41,785 nt of DNA from Venenivibrio stagnispumantis. GTDB taxonomy: Bacteria > Aquificota > Aquificia > Aquificales > Hydrogenothermaceae. Every line of letters starts with the position of its first letter. Position 1 is the first letter of the stretch. A model generated the notes under the pieces. That model worked only from the letters and a program-made list of their open reading frames with translations. It did not search any database and was not told where the DNA came from. Positions 8,445 to 15,915 of this stretch are shown here, in pieces. Location: assembly GCF_900182795.1 (NCBI RefSeq), contig NZ_FXTX01000015.1:1-41785 (forward strand). The letters run 5' to 3'. The translations under genes and the position numbers were made by a program.

Positions 8445-9346
8445 TTATTAATTTCTATCTTTTTATCAATTTGAGCAAAACTATTTATATCATTAAGTAT
8501 TTTTTCTGCTACATTCCACCTATCTTTTGAGTTAAGTAGGACTACTAATATATCTTTACCTTCTTTTTTTGCTTTTAGTATAAGACATTTACCGGCTTGG
8601 GGAGTATATCCTGTTTTTACACCATAAACATCTTCATCTTTTCTTAGCATTTCATTTGTGTTTTTTAATGTTATTATTCTTTTTCCATCCATGGTTTCTA
8701 TTTGGGTTTCTTTTATTCTTACTATATTTCTAAATACCTCGTTTTTCATTGCTATTTCTGTTAATTTTGCTAAATCTTCTGCAGTAGAGTAATGCATATC
8801 ATCATGATGTCCACAAGGATTTGTAAAATGTGTATTTTTTAATCCGAGTTCTCTTGCTTTTTTATTCATCATTCTGACAAAATTTTCTTCTGTTCCTCCG
8901 GTATATTCTGCAATAGCATAGCATGCATCATTTCCGGAAGATATAAGAGCAGCTTTAAGTAAATCATACACTTTATAAATTTCTCCTTCTTTTATATCAA
9001 CCCTATGTCCTGTTTCATTTGCTGCATTTTTTGATACGATTAAAAATTCTTCTGGTTTTATTTTTTCTAAAACGATTAATGCAGTCATTATTTTAGTTAA
9101 ACTTGCCATAGGAAGAGGTTCATCTGCATTTTTTTCTAAAATAACTTTTCCATTCACCTTAACTAAATATGCTTTTGTCTTATATATATCAAAATCTTCA
9201 TAATCAGCAGACACTTTTTTTATCTTTTTTTTGGTTGTTTTTTTATATACATTATGATTTTTTGTTATTTTTTTATGATTTTTTATCTCTTTTGCTTGTA
9301 TAAAAAATGGTATTAATATCATTATCAATATTATTATTTTTTTCAT
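8441..9346 (-). CDS. D-alanyl-D-alanine carboxypeptidase (PBP5/6 family)
   Basis: A 301-residue penicillin-binding serine carboxypeptidase that trims peptidoglycan stem peptides in the periplasm. It has a signal peptide (MKKIIILIMILIPFFIQA), a very Lys-rich linker (21-45) and all three active-site motifs: SLTK (82-85), SGN (137-139) and KTG (244-246). It ends right after the catalytic domain, so the C-terminal beta domain and amphipathic membrane anchor of PBP5 are absent. The ATG at 9346 is preceded by AAGGAG and lies inside the 3' part of tadA (74-base overlap). Confidence 0.94.
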   Translation of the reverse strand: MKKIIILIMILIPFFIQAKEIKNHKKITKNHNVYKKTTKKKIKKVSADYEDFDIYKTKAYLVKVNGKVILEKNADEPLPMASLTKIMTALIVLEKIKPEEFLIVSKNAANETGHRVDIKEGEIYKVYDLLKAALISSGNDACYAIAEYTGGTEENFVRMMNKKARELGLKNTHFTNPCGHHDDMHYSTAEDLAKLTEIAMKNEVFRNIVRIKETQIETMDGKRIITLKNTNEMLRKDEDVYGVKTGYTPQAGKCLILKAKKEGKDILVVLLNSKDRWNVAEKILNDINSFAQIDKKIEINN

Positions 9347-9803
9347 TTCTCTTCTCCTTGAAAAAATTCTTTAATATATTAATAGCTTTTTCGTCGGAAA
9401 TAAAACTATATTCTATTTTAAATGGTAAATTTTTTTCGTCAAATACTTTAAAATTGTTTAATACTACACCTGCTTTTTTATCTTCTGCTGAAAATATTAC
9501 TTTTTTTATCCTTGATTGCATTATTACACCGGCACACATTAAGCAAGGTTCAAGGGTAATATATAAAATACAATCATCTAATCGCCAAGATTTTAATTTT
9601 TTTGATGCTTTTTGAATTGCTAATATTTCGGCATGATATAAAGGATTTTTTTTCGTTTGTCTTAAATTATGAGCTTTTGATATAACTTTTCCATTGCAAA
9701 CAACAACTGCTCCTACCGGCACTTCTCCTTTTTTATATGCTTTTTCTGCTTCTTTATAGGCTAAATCAAGAAAATATTTATCATTTTTTAACTTCTTTCC
9801 CAA
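9273..9803 (-). CDS. tadA: tRNA(adenine34) deaminase TadA
   Basis: A 176-residue member of the cytidine deaminase-like fold that converts A34 to inosine in tRNA-Arg. The zinc site is intact: HAE at 58-60 and PCLMC with Cys87 and Cys90. The start is TTG at 9803, inside the last codons of the preceding gene (23-base overlap); there is no ATG before the conserved GEVPVGAVVV segment. After FFKEKR, where most TadA proteins end, the frame runs about 25 residues further, overlapping the next gene by 74 bases. This extra tail is low-complexity (Asn/Asp/Lys) and unlikely to be functional. Confidence 0.94.
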   Translation of the reverse strand: MGKKLKNDKYFLDLAYKEAEKAYKKGEVPVGAVVVCNGKVISKAHNLRQTKKNPLYHAEILAIQKASKKLKSWRLDDCILYITLEPCLMCAGVIMQSRIKKVIFSAEDKKAGVVLNNFKVFDEKNLPFKIEYSFISDEKAINILKNFFKEKRNEKNNNIDNDINTIFYTSKRDKKS

Positions 9804-10095
9804 TATTTCTCTCTACCGATTCTATCTTTTGTTTTAATCTGTTATCTTTGCCTTTTCTTATATCAAATTTAACAACAGAATAAACTCTGTTGCAATCCGG
9901 TTCAAGAAGTTTATAAGCTTTGTTTATTATTTCAAGGGCTTCTTCCATTGTTGCCACTTCAAAAGTTGTTCCCATAGGAGATAATTTATAATCTATACCA
10001 CTTTCATCAATCATTTTTATAATTCTACTTACATAAGGGCTAACGCTTTCTCCTTTATCTGTTGGAAACATACTAAAATCAACCAATACTGACAT
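9781..10095 (-). CDS. thiamine-binding-like protein (MTH1187/YkoF family)
   Basis: A 104-residue single-domain protein with the hallmark features of the MTH1187 family: an N-terminal strand (VLVDFSMFPTDKGESVSPYV), the segment YKLSPMGTTFEV, and a C-terminal helix predicted to assemble into ferredoxin-like tetramers. Members bind thiamine or related ligands, but their physiological role is poorly known. It follows the mazG fusion gene by 5 bases and overlaps tadA, so it is in the middle of an operon. A link to thiamine metabolism is not visible in the neighbours. Confidence 0.85.
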   Translation of the reverse strand: MSVLVDFSMFPTDKGESVSPYVSRIIKMIDESGIDYKLSPMGTTFEVATMEEALEIINKAYKLLEPDCNRVYSVVKFDIRKGKDNRLKQKIESVERNIGKEVKK

Positions 10096-10100
10096 CTTTT

Positions 10101-11471
10101 TTACCTCCTCTTGGCTATTACCATAAATACCGGATAACTTTTAGTCATACCATCTTTTTCTTTATCAATATTATAAATTATATCAAGAAATTTTATTTCA
10201 AATTCATTTTCATCAAACCATTTTATAACTTCATCCCTGCTAAATCCAAAATGTTTAACATCTGTATTATCTGAATGGAAAGAGCCATCTTCTTTATCTA
10301 AATCAACAATAACAAGATAACCGCCTTTTTTTAGATAATTTTTTAGAAAATTGATTGCTTCTTTTGGATTGTCTAAATGATGAAAAGCCATTGTGCTTAT
10401 AATCATATCAAAATCTTTTTCTTCAAAATCTCCCTGGAATATATCTTTTTTGTAAATTCTTATATTTTGAATATTATTTTTTTCAATTTTTTCCTTAAAT
10501 ACAGAAAGCATTCCTTCGGATAAATCAAAAGCTACTATCTCTTTAACATAAGGTGATAAATATATATCTGTTGTTCCTGTGCCGGCTCCAAGGTCTAAAA
10601 CTTTCCAATCTTTTGTTACCGGTATGAGAGATAATATTTTTTCAACAAAAATTCTTGACCTTTCTTCTTTATCCGGTGTGTCATATTTATTTGCAACCAT
10701 ATCAAATCTTTTTGCCATTTCTTCTTTTTGTTTTGCTTCATTCCAATACATATCCATCTCCTTTAAGCTCATTTCTTCAACTTTTTTATTTTGTTCTTTT
10801 GCTTTTTGTTCTATATAAGAAAATCTGTTAATTGTTCTATCTATTGATAGATGTAGGGCTTCTTCCGGGTCAATATTCATAAATCTTGCTAAATTAGTAA
10901 TTGCTATAAGCAAATCTCCAAGCTCATGTTTTTTTTCTTCATCGGTTTTTGCTTCTTTTAATTCATTTAGTTCTTCTTCTACTTTTTTCCATACTTCATC
11001 TATACTTTCCCATTCAAAACCAACTTTTGCCATTCTGTTTTGAACTTTTACTGCTCTTATCAATGCCGGCATTCTTTTTGGTATTCCTTCAAGGATAGAA
11101 TTTTTTTCTTCCTGTTTTATTTGATGCCATTGTTTTAAAACTTCTTCTGCTGTTTTTGCCATAGAATCGCCAAAAACATGTGGATGTCTCTTTATTAATT
11201 TATTTTTTAAATTTACCAAAACATCATTTATATCAAATTTTCCTTCATCTTTTTTAATCTGTGAATGAAAAACCACTTGAAGCAAAACATCTCCAAGCTC
11301 TTCTATCATTTTTTTATCATCATTTTCTTCTATTGCTTCAAAAAGTTCATAAGCTTCTTCTATAAGATTATTTTTTATAGATTGGTTTGTTTGTTCTCTA
11401 TCCCAAGGGCATTCTTTTCTAAGTTTTGCTACTATATCAACAACTTCTTGAAAATTTTTTCCTTCTTCCAT
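10101..11471 (-). CDS. mazG: MazG nucleotide pyrophosphohydrolase fused to a SAM-dependent methyltransferase
   Basis: A 456-residue two-part protein. Residues 1-250 are a complete tandem MazG: the first domain has EEAYELFEAIEE and EELGD, the second has KVEEELNELKEA and HELGD, the Mg-binding E/D sets that hydrolyse NTPs to NMP and pyrophosphate. Residues 252-456 form a class I methyltransferase with motif I VLDLGAGTGTTDIYL (about 291) and MIISTMAFHHLDNP. The junction reads WNEAKQKEEMAKRFD, and Met252 (ATG 10718-10716) would be a natural start for a free methyltransferase, so the fusion probably arose by loss of the mazG stop codon. Internal initiation at Met252 remains possible. The methylation substrate is unknown. 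Confidence 0.93.
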   Translation of the reverse strand: MEEGKNFQEVVDIVAKLRKECPWDREQTNQSIKNNLIEEAYELFEAIEENDDKKMIEELGDVLLQVVFHSQIKKDEGKFDINDVLVNLKNKLIKRHPHVFGDSMAKTAEEVLKQWHQIKQEEKNSILEGIPKRMPALIRAVKVQNRMAKVGFEWESIDEVWKKVEEELNELKEAKTDEEKKHELGDLLIAITNLARFMNIDPEEALHLSIDRTINRFSYIEQKAKEQNKKVEEMSLKEMDMYWNEAKQKEEMAKRFDMVANKYDTPDKEERSRIFVEKILSLIPVTKDWKVLDLGAGTGTTDIYLSPYVKEIVAFDLSEGMLSVFKEKIEKNNIQNIRIYKKDIFQGDFEEKDFDMIISTMAFHHLDNPKEAINFLKNYLKKGGYLVIVDLDKEDGSFHSDNTDVKHFGFSRDEVIKWFDENEFEIKFLDIIYNIDKEKDGMTKSYPVFMVIAKRR

Positions 11472-11533
11472 CTTTTCACCTTTTTATTTTTTTAATATTC
11501 TAAATATTTTAAGCAAAAAATCCTATGATTAAT

Positions 11534-12646
11534 TTAATATTTTCTTCCCTTAATATAAAATAAAAAACCTATAATCGGAAAAATAATCATAAGAAAAGCA
11601 GATAATTTATAATTATCATTTGTTATAAATAAAAATAAAGACCAAGTTAATAAACCGGTAGTAGAAGCAATTCTTTCTGTTAAAGATAAAAAAGATAATC
11701 TTACAGAAGATTGGGATGGTGGAAAATTTTCTAAAATAAATATACGGGAAACACTCCAAAGATGTGCAAGAGAAAATCCTGCAAGAAATCCAACCATTAA
11801 AACAAAATAATTTGGAGTTATAGGTAAAATAACTAAAAATAAACTCCATAATATAAATCCAATAGGAAAAACCTTTTTTGCAGAAAATCTATCTGTTATA
11901 TATCCCCAAAAAATGCCACCTATAATACCACCAATAGCTGATAAGCCTATCACTTTATATATAAATATATCTTCAAAGTTATAAACTTTTTTAAGATATA
12001 TACTCATCATTGCAATTAGAGTATTTGCTACTTCTGTTAAAGATAAAATAGATACGATTGTAAAAATAAAATATTTATCTTTAAAAATATCTTTTAAATT
12101 TATCTTTTCTTTAAAATCCGGATTTTTTAAAAATAAGAAAGAAGGTAATGAAAGAATTAAAAAAATAAAAGCTACAAAAATATATGCTTCAGGGAGTTTT
12201 AGATATTTAGCAAGGAAAATTAAAGCAATAGCAGAGCCTATATAACCAAAAGATACACCAAGACCGGAAACAAATCCTTTACTTTCAAAATTTAAAAGTA
12301 AAGAGTTATAAAACACGAAAGCTTGCTGATGAAAAATAGCCATTAATAAAAAAATTACTAAAGATAAAAAAGGAAATGGATAACTAAAGAATAAAAAAAA
12401 TGTAGATAAAGCTGTTAAAATAGTAAATAAAATAAAAAATTGTTTTCTTAAACCTTTACTATCAGCAAATTTCCCAAGGATTATAGCAAAAAAGAAAGAT
12501 ATTAAAAATGCAAAGGCATAACTAATGCTATAAATTTTTGTATCTATAAATTTTGTGATATACAAAGGAAAAAATGTTGAATAAATTAAAGCACTTAATA
12601 TTGTTTCGCCTGTATCAAATAATGCAAAAGATAAAAATTTTTTCAT
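11534..12646 (-). CDS. MFS permease, UMF1/Atg22-like
   Basis: A 370-residue polytopic membrane protein with about 11-12 hydrophobic segments. The N-terminus FALFDTGETILSALIYSTFF resembles the ALYDxANSAF signature of the UMF1 (Atg22-like) branch of the major facilitator superfamily, and GKFADSKGLRKQF and GYITDRFSAKKVF are the usual cytoplasmic MFS loops 2-3 and 8-9. It is somewhat shorter than typical relatives (about 420). The substrate is unknown. Its start overlaps the pseudouridine synthase gene by 4 bases, so it is co-transcribed with it. Confidence 0.82.
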   Translation of the reverse strand: MKKFLSFALFDTGETILSALIYSTFFPLYITKFIDTKIYSISYAFAFLISFFFAIILGKFADSKGLRKQFFILFTILTALSTFFLFFSYPFPFLSLVIFLLMAIFHQQAFVFYNSLLLNFESKGFVSGLGVSFGYIGSAIALIFLAKYLKLPEAYIFVAFIFLILSLPSFLFLKNPDFKEKINLKDIFKDKYFIFTIVSILSLTEVANTLIAMMSIYLKKVYNFEDIFIYKVIGLSAIGGIIGGIFWGYITDRFSAKKVFPIGFILWSLFLVILPITPNYFVLMVGFLAGFSLAHLWSVSRIFILENFPPSQSSVRLSFLSLTERIASTTGLLTWSLFLFITNDNYKLSAFLMIIFPIIGFLFYIKGRKY

Positions 12647-13359
12647 TCTTTTATGGAAACAAGAGATTTTAAGGATTTTATCTCTTCTTCTGTTAGTTCT
12701 CTAAATTCACCGGTAGATAGATTTTCATCTAATTTTAAATTGCCTATTCTTATTCTTTTAAGATATTTAACAGGATGGGATAATGTTTCCATTATTCTTT
12801 TTACTATATGATATTTTCCTTCTGTTATTGTGATTAATATTTCAGACTCGGATAAAACTTTGATTTCAAATGGTTTTGTTTGATAACCATCTTTTAATTT
12901 AATTCCTTTTTTTATCTTTTCTGTATCTATATCAAAGGCATTACCTTCAACAACTGCATAATATTCTTTTTCTATCTTCCATTTTGGATGGGCTAATCTG
13001 TGTGCCAATAATCCATCTGTTGTAATTATTAATAATCCTTCTGTATCAATATCAAGCCTTCCAACCGGAAATAATTTATCAGAAAAATGGTAATCTGAAA
13101 AATAATCCATCACAGTAGGAAAATTTTCATCGTAAGTTGCAGTTATACATCCTGCCGGTTTATTAAACATAAAATAATAATCTTTCTTAAAAGATAAAAT
13201 TTCCCCTTCAAATTCTACTATATCTTTTTCTAAATCTATATGTGTAGCCGGATTTTTTATTATTTCTCCGTTTAATGAAACTAAACCTTTTTTTATTAAT
13301 TTTTGAACTTCTGACCTTGAACCAAGTCCTATAGATGATAAGAATTTATCTAATCTAAT
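12643..13359 (-). CDS. RsuA/RluB-family 16S or 23S rRNA pseudouridine synthase, apparent ATT start
   Basis: The first ATG in this frame (13170) would give only 175 residues and cut off the S4 RNA-binding domain. The frame is open 63 codons further upstream and encodes an intact S4 domain (RLDKFLSSIGLGSRSEVQKL). An in-frame TAA at 13374-13372 closes it. Between that stop and the S4 domain there is no ATG, GTG or TTG. ATT at 13359-13357 is in the expected place, 6 bases after AGGAG (13370-13366), giving 238 residues, the usual family length. The catalytic motif GRLDIDTEGLLIITTDG is intact. The enzyme isomerises one uridine in ribosomal RNA. The exact target site cannot be decided. Confidence 0.9.
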   Translation of the reverse strand: MRLDKFLSSIGLGSRSEVQKLIKKGLVSLNGEIIKNPATHIDLEKDIVEFEGEILSFKKDYYFMFNKPAGCITATYDENFPTVMDYFSDYHFSDKLFPVGRLDIDTEGLLIITTDGLLAHRLAHPKWKIEKEYYAVVEGNAFDIDTEKIKKGIKLKDGYQTKPFEIKVLSESEILITITEGKYHIVKRIMETLSHPVKYLKRIRIGNLKLDENLSTGEFRELTEEEIKSLKSLVSIKE

Positions 13360-13381
13360 ATTTATCTCCTTTTAAAAGATA

Positions 13382-13396
13382 GGGGGAAAGCCCCCC
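13382..13396 (-). terminator. hairpin after HU, just upstream of the pseudouridine synthase
   Basis: On the minus strand, 12 bases after the HU stop, GGGGGG-CTTT-CCCCC forms a strong stem followed by TATCTTTTAAAAGGAG. The U-tract is short, so it may be a leaky terminator or a processing site. The Shine-Dalgarno sequence of the next gene starts 12 bases after the stem, so that gene must be reached by read-through unless it has its own promoter, which I do not see. Confidence 0.65.
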
Positions 13397-13407
13397 TTCT
13401 TAGCAAA

Positions 13408-13695
13408 TTATTCCTTTTTGCTTTGGTTTAATGCATCTTTCAAAGATTTAGCAGCAGAGAATACAACAGCTTTTCTTGCAGGAATTGTAATCTCTTTTCC
13501 TGTTCTTGGGTTTCTTCCTTTTCTTGCTTTTCTTTCTCTAACATGGAAAACACCAAGACCAGGAAGAGCTACTCTCTCGCCTTTTGCAAGAGCTTCTGCA
13601 AGAGCTTTGATACCTGCATTAACAGCTCTTTCAGCTGCTGCTTTTGTAAGTCCTGCCTCTGCAGCAACTTTTGAAACGAGTTCTGCTTTTGTCAT
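13408..13695 (-). CDS. HU-family DNA-binding protein
   Basis: A 95-residue nucleoid protein with the complete HU signature: MTKAELVSKVAAEAGLTKAA at the N-terminus, the GLGVFHVRERKARKGRNPRTG arm with the intercalating proline, and the closing VVFSAAKSLKDALNQ. It bends and packages DNA as a dimer. The gene is richer in GC and in preferred codons than its neighbours, as expected for a highly expressed protein. It has a near-consensus promoter, a leader hairpin and AGGAGGG before the ATG. Confidence 0.96.
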   Translation of the reverse strand: MTKAELVSKVAAEAGLTKAAAERAVNAGIKALAEALAKGERVALPGLGVFHVRERKARKGRNPRTGKEITIPARKAVVFSAAKSLKDALNQSKKE

Positions 13696-13724
13696 AATGA
13701 ACCCTCCTATAAAAATTAGTTTTT

Positions 13725-13751
13725 ATCAACTTCCCATAGAAGAAAGTTGAT
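13725..13751 (-). promoter_or_regulatory. hairpin in the HU mRNA leader
   Basis: ATCAACTT (13751-13744) and AAGTTGAT (13732-13725) form a perfect eight-pair stem around an 11-base loop. It starts near the predicted 5' end of the HU transcript and ends about 17 bases before the Shine-Dalgarno sequence. A 5' stem of this kind could protect the mRNA from degradation or act in regulation; which is unknown. Confidence 0.5.
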
Positions 13752-13759
13752 ATTCTTAA

Positions 13760-13787
13760 TTTATATCAGAAAATATGATTTTGTCAA
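13760..13787 (-). promoter_or_regulatory. promoter of the HU gene
   Basis: TTGACA (13787-13782), a perfect -35 box, is separated by 16 bases from TATAAA (13765-13760). This is the best sigma-70-type promoter in the window and fits the high expression expected for HU. Confidence 0.8.
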
Positions 13788-13816
13788 GGGGTTTTTGCAA
13801 TTTTTAACCAAAAGCT

Positions 13817-13837
13817 GAGATTAAAATTTTAAATCTC
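13817..13837 (-). terminator. possible terminator of bioA
   Basis: GAGATT and AATCTC form a six-pair stem with an AT-rich inner part, extendable to TTAAAATTTTAA, that spans the bioA stop codon. It is followed by AGCTTTTGG rather than a clean U-run. It may end bioA transcription before the HU promoter, but the evidence is modest. Confidence 0.4.
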
Positions 13838-15184
13838 GTTTATTGAATCTTTTAAAGAATCTATAAAGTAATCAAGTTCTTCAGCTGTGATGGATAAAGG
13901 AGGCATAATAACCATTACATCACCTAAGGGTCTTACCCAAATACCTCTTTTTAGCATATTTTTTGCTACTTTGAAACCGGTTCTTTCTCCATATGGAAAA
14001 GGCTCTTTTGTTTTTTTATCTTTTACAAGTTCAACTCCTGCCATTAATCCGTAATTTCTTACATCTCCTACATATTTTAGCTGTAGGAATTCCGGCAATC
14101 TGCTTTCAAGTTGTTTTATTCTTTCTTTTACATTTTTTAGTCTTTTTTCTTCATCAAATAGCTCTATATTGGCTAATGCTACATTACAGGCTAATGGATT
14201 TCCTGTATAAGTATGTCCGTGATAAAAATGTTTTGCTTCTCCAAACTCTCCCCAAAATGCATCAAATATCTCTTTTGTTGTTAATGTTGCTGCAAGTGGC
14301 AAGTATCCTCCTGTAATACCTTTACCAAGGGCTAAAATATCTGGCTCAATTCCTTCTTTCTCTGATGCAAACATATAACCGGTTCTACCAAATCCTACTG
14401 CTACTTCATCAACGATTAATAATATGTTATATTCTGTGCATATTCTTCTTATTTCTTTTAAATATCCTTTTGGAAAAGGTAATATTCCTGCCGCTCCCTG
14501 AACCCCACCTTCAACAACAAATCCGGCTATCCTTTGATGGTTCTGGAATATAAATTCTTCAACTTCCTCTATTAATTTTTTTGTAGTTTCTTCTTCCAAT
14601 GCTTTTTCCCTTCCGGCTATCTGAATAGCTTTTAAATAAGGAGATGGAAGTTTATAAACATCAAATAGAAGAGGTTTATATTTTTCATGGAATATATTTA
14701 TACCACCTACACTCACACTTCCGAGGGTGTCTCCGTGATAGGCTTCATTTAAAGTAACGAATTTTGTTTTTTCTTTTTCTCCGATATTGTGCCAATAATG
14801 ATATGCTATTTTTATAGCTATTTCCATTGCTTCTGAGCCATCTTCACTATAAAATACCTTTTCAAGTTTTGAAGGTGTTATCTCAACCAATTTTTTTGCA
14901 AGAAGTATAGCCGGAATATTAGAAGCTCCAAGAGTAGTAAAATGTGCAATCTTATTAAGTTGGTCTATAATGGCTTTGTTTAATTTTGGATGATTATGTC
15001 CATGGACATTGCACCATAAAGAAGCAACACCATCTAAATATTTATTTCCATATATATCATATATATAATTGCCTTCTCCTCTTTCTACTATAACATTATC
15101 TTCTTCTGCATATACTTTCATCTGTGTAAATGGATGCCAAAAATATTCTTTATCCCATTTTTCCAATAGTTTTTTATCTATCAT
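13829..15184 (-). CDS. bioA: adenosylmethionine-8-amino-7-oxononanoate aminotransferase
   Basis: A 451-residue PLP-dependent class III aminotransferase making 7,8-diaminopelargonate in biotin synthesis. The N-terminus WHPFTQMKVY and the SLWCNVHGHNHP segment are BioA-specific, the PLP lysine is in LALGKGITGGYLP, and VDEVAVGFGRTG carries the cofactor-contacting aspartate. Length is normal. It is monocistronic here, with no other bio gene in the window. AGGT lies 9 bases before the ATG. It is divergent from the FAD oxidoreductase gene. Confidence 0.95.
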   Translation of the reverse strand: MIDKKLLEKWDKEYFWHPFTQMKVYAEEDNVIVERGEGNYIYDIYGNKYLDGVASLWCNVHGHNHPKLNKAIIDQLNKIAHFTTLGASNIPAILLAKKLVEITPSKLEKVFYSEDGSEAMEIAIKIAYHYWHNIGEKEKTKFVTLNEAYHGDTLGSVSVGGINIFHEKYKPLLFDVYKLPSPYLKAIQIAGREKALEEETTKKLIEEVEEFIFQNHQRIAGFVVEGGVQGAAGILPFPKGYLKEIRRICTEYNILLIVDEVAVGFGRTGYMFASEKEGIEPDILALGKGITGGYLPLAATLTTKEIFDAFWGEFGEAKHFYHGHTYTGNPLACNVALANIELFDEEKRLKNVKERIKQLESRLPEFLQLKYVGDVRNYGLMAGVELVKDKKTKEPFPYGERTGFKVAKNMLKRGIWVRPLGDVMVIMPPLSITAEELDYFIDSLKDSINEI

Positions 15185-15267
15185 TTGTTATGACCTCTAT
15201 CATAAATTTGATTATGTCTATTCCTTTATAATATTATTATACAAAATCTTGTTAAAGAGGTGTGTTG

Positions 15268-15876
15268 ATGAAGTATGATGTTTTAATTGTTGGTGGAGGT
15301 GTTTCAGGTTTGTCCTGTGCTTTAACTTTGGTATCTGCAAAAGGTAAATTTGATTGGGCTAACGGAAGAAGATATTTGGTAATTGACAATCAAAGCTCTG
15401 ATTTGTTAAAAGCTATGCTTAATAATGTTCCGGGAGTAAAACAAGGAACTCTTGGAAAAAATCTTCTTGAAGATATTAGAAATCAGATAAGAAGTTATGG
15501 CGATGATGTGGAATTTAAAAATGGTAGAGTTGTAAAAATAGAAGGTGAAAAAGGCAACTTTAAAGTTTATCTTGAAGATAATACCTATTATGAAGCTGAT
15601 ATTGTAGTGTTAGCTACCGGATTTCATGAATTTAATATTCAGGTTGATGGTGTTGAAGTTGTAGAAAATAAAAAATCTCCAAGACCCGGCAAAATTATGA
15701 TAAAGACAGATGAAGACCAAAAAGTAAAAGATGGTTTATATGTAGCAGGATTAGTTGCAGGAGTTAGCACTATGTTTGCTTGTGCTGCCGGTTCAGGAGT
15801 TCAGGTCGCTTGTAATATACAGGCATTATGGGCTGGCAAAAATGTTGTTGTTCATGATGTTCCTTCTGAAAATTAA
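15268..15876 (+). CDS. short FAD-dependent oxidoreductase, thioredoxin reductase-like
   Basis: A 202-residue flavoprotein. The N-terminus holds a Rossmann FAD motif (DVLIVGGGVSGLSCALTL), and VVLATGFHEFN and DGLYVAGLVAGVSTMFACAA are the later FAD-binding motifs of thioredoxin reductase-like enzymes. The central NAD(P)H domain with its CxxC redox pair is absent: the two FAD halves are joined directly, so it is a single-domain form and not a frameshifted gene. Start choice: GTG 15262 and TTG 15265 precede ATG 15268 in frame, and GAGGTG at 15257-15262 favours the ATG. The electron donor and substrate are unknown. Confidence 0.8.
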   Translation: MKYDVLIVGGGVSGLSCALTLVSAKGKFDWANGRRYLVIDNQSSDLLKAMLNNVPGVKQGTLGKNLLEDIRNQIRSYGDDVEFKNGRVVKIEGEKGNFKVYLEDNTYYEADIVVLATGFHEFNIQVDGVEVVENKKSPRPGKIMIKTDEDQKVKDGLYVAGLVAGVSTMFACAAGSGVQVACNIQALWAGKNVVVHDVPSEN

Positions 15877-15887
15877 TTAAAAATATG

Positions 15888-15907
15888 ACGGGAGCTTAAG
15901 CTCCCGT
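15888..15907. terminator. bidirectional terminator between the FAD oxidoreductase and pepA
   Basis: A perfect 20-base palindrome (ACGGGAGCTT and its complement) sits between two convergent genes. It is followed by T-rich sequence on the minus side (CATATTTTTAATT) and a weaker one on the plus side (GATTTAAATTATTT), so it likely serves both. Confidence 0.75.
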
Positions 15908-15915
15908 GATTTAAA

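Noticed and set aside
9307-9615. 102-codon plus-strand ORF opposite tadA
   Set aside because: Phe/Leu-rich shadow of a Lys-rich gene, with no upstream signals.
13418-13750. 110-codon plus-strand ORF opposite HU
   Set aside because: It is the antisense shadow of the biased HU codons; it has no family resemblance and no ribosome binding site.
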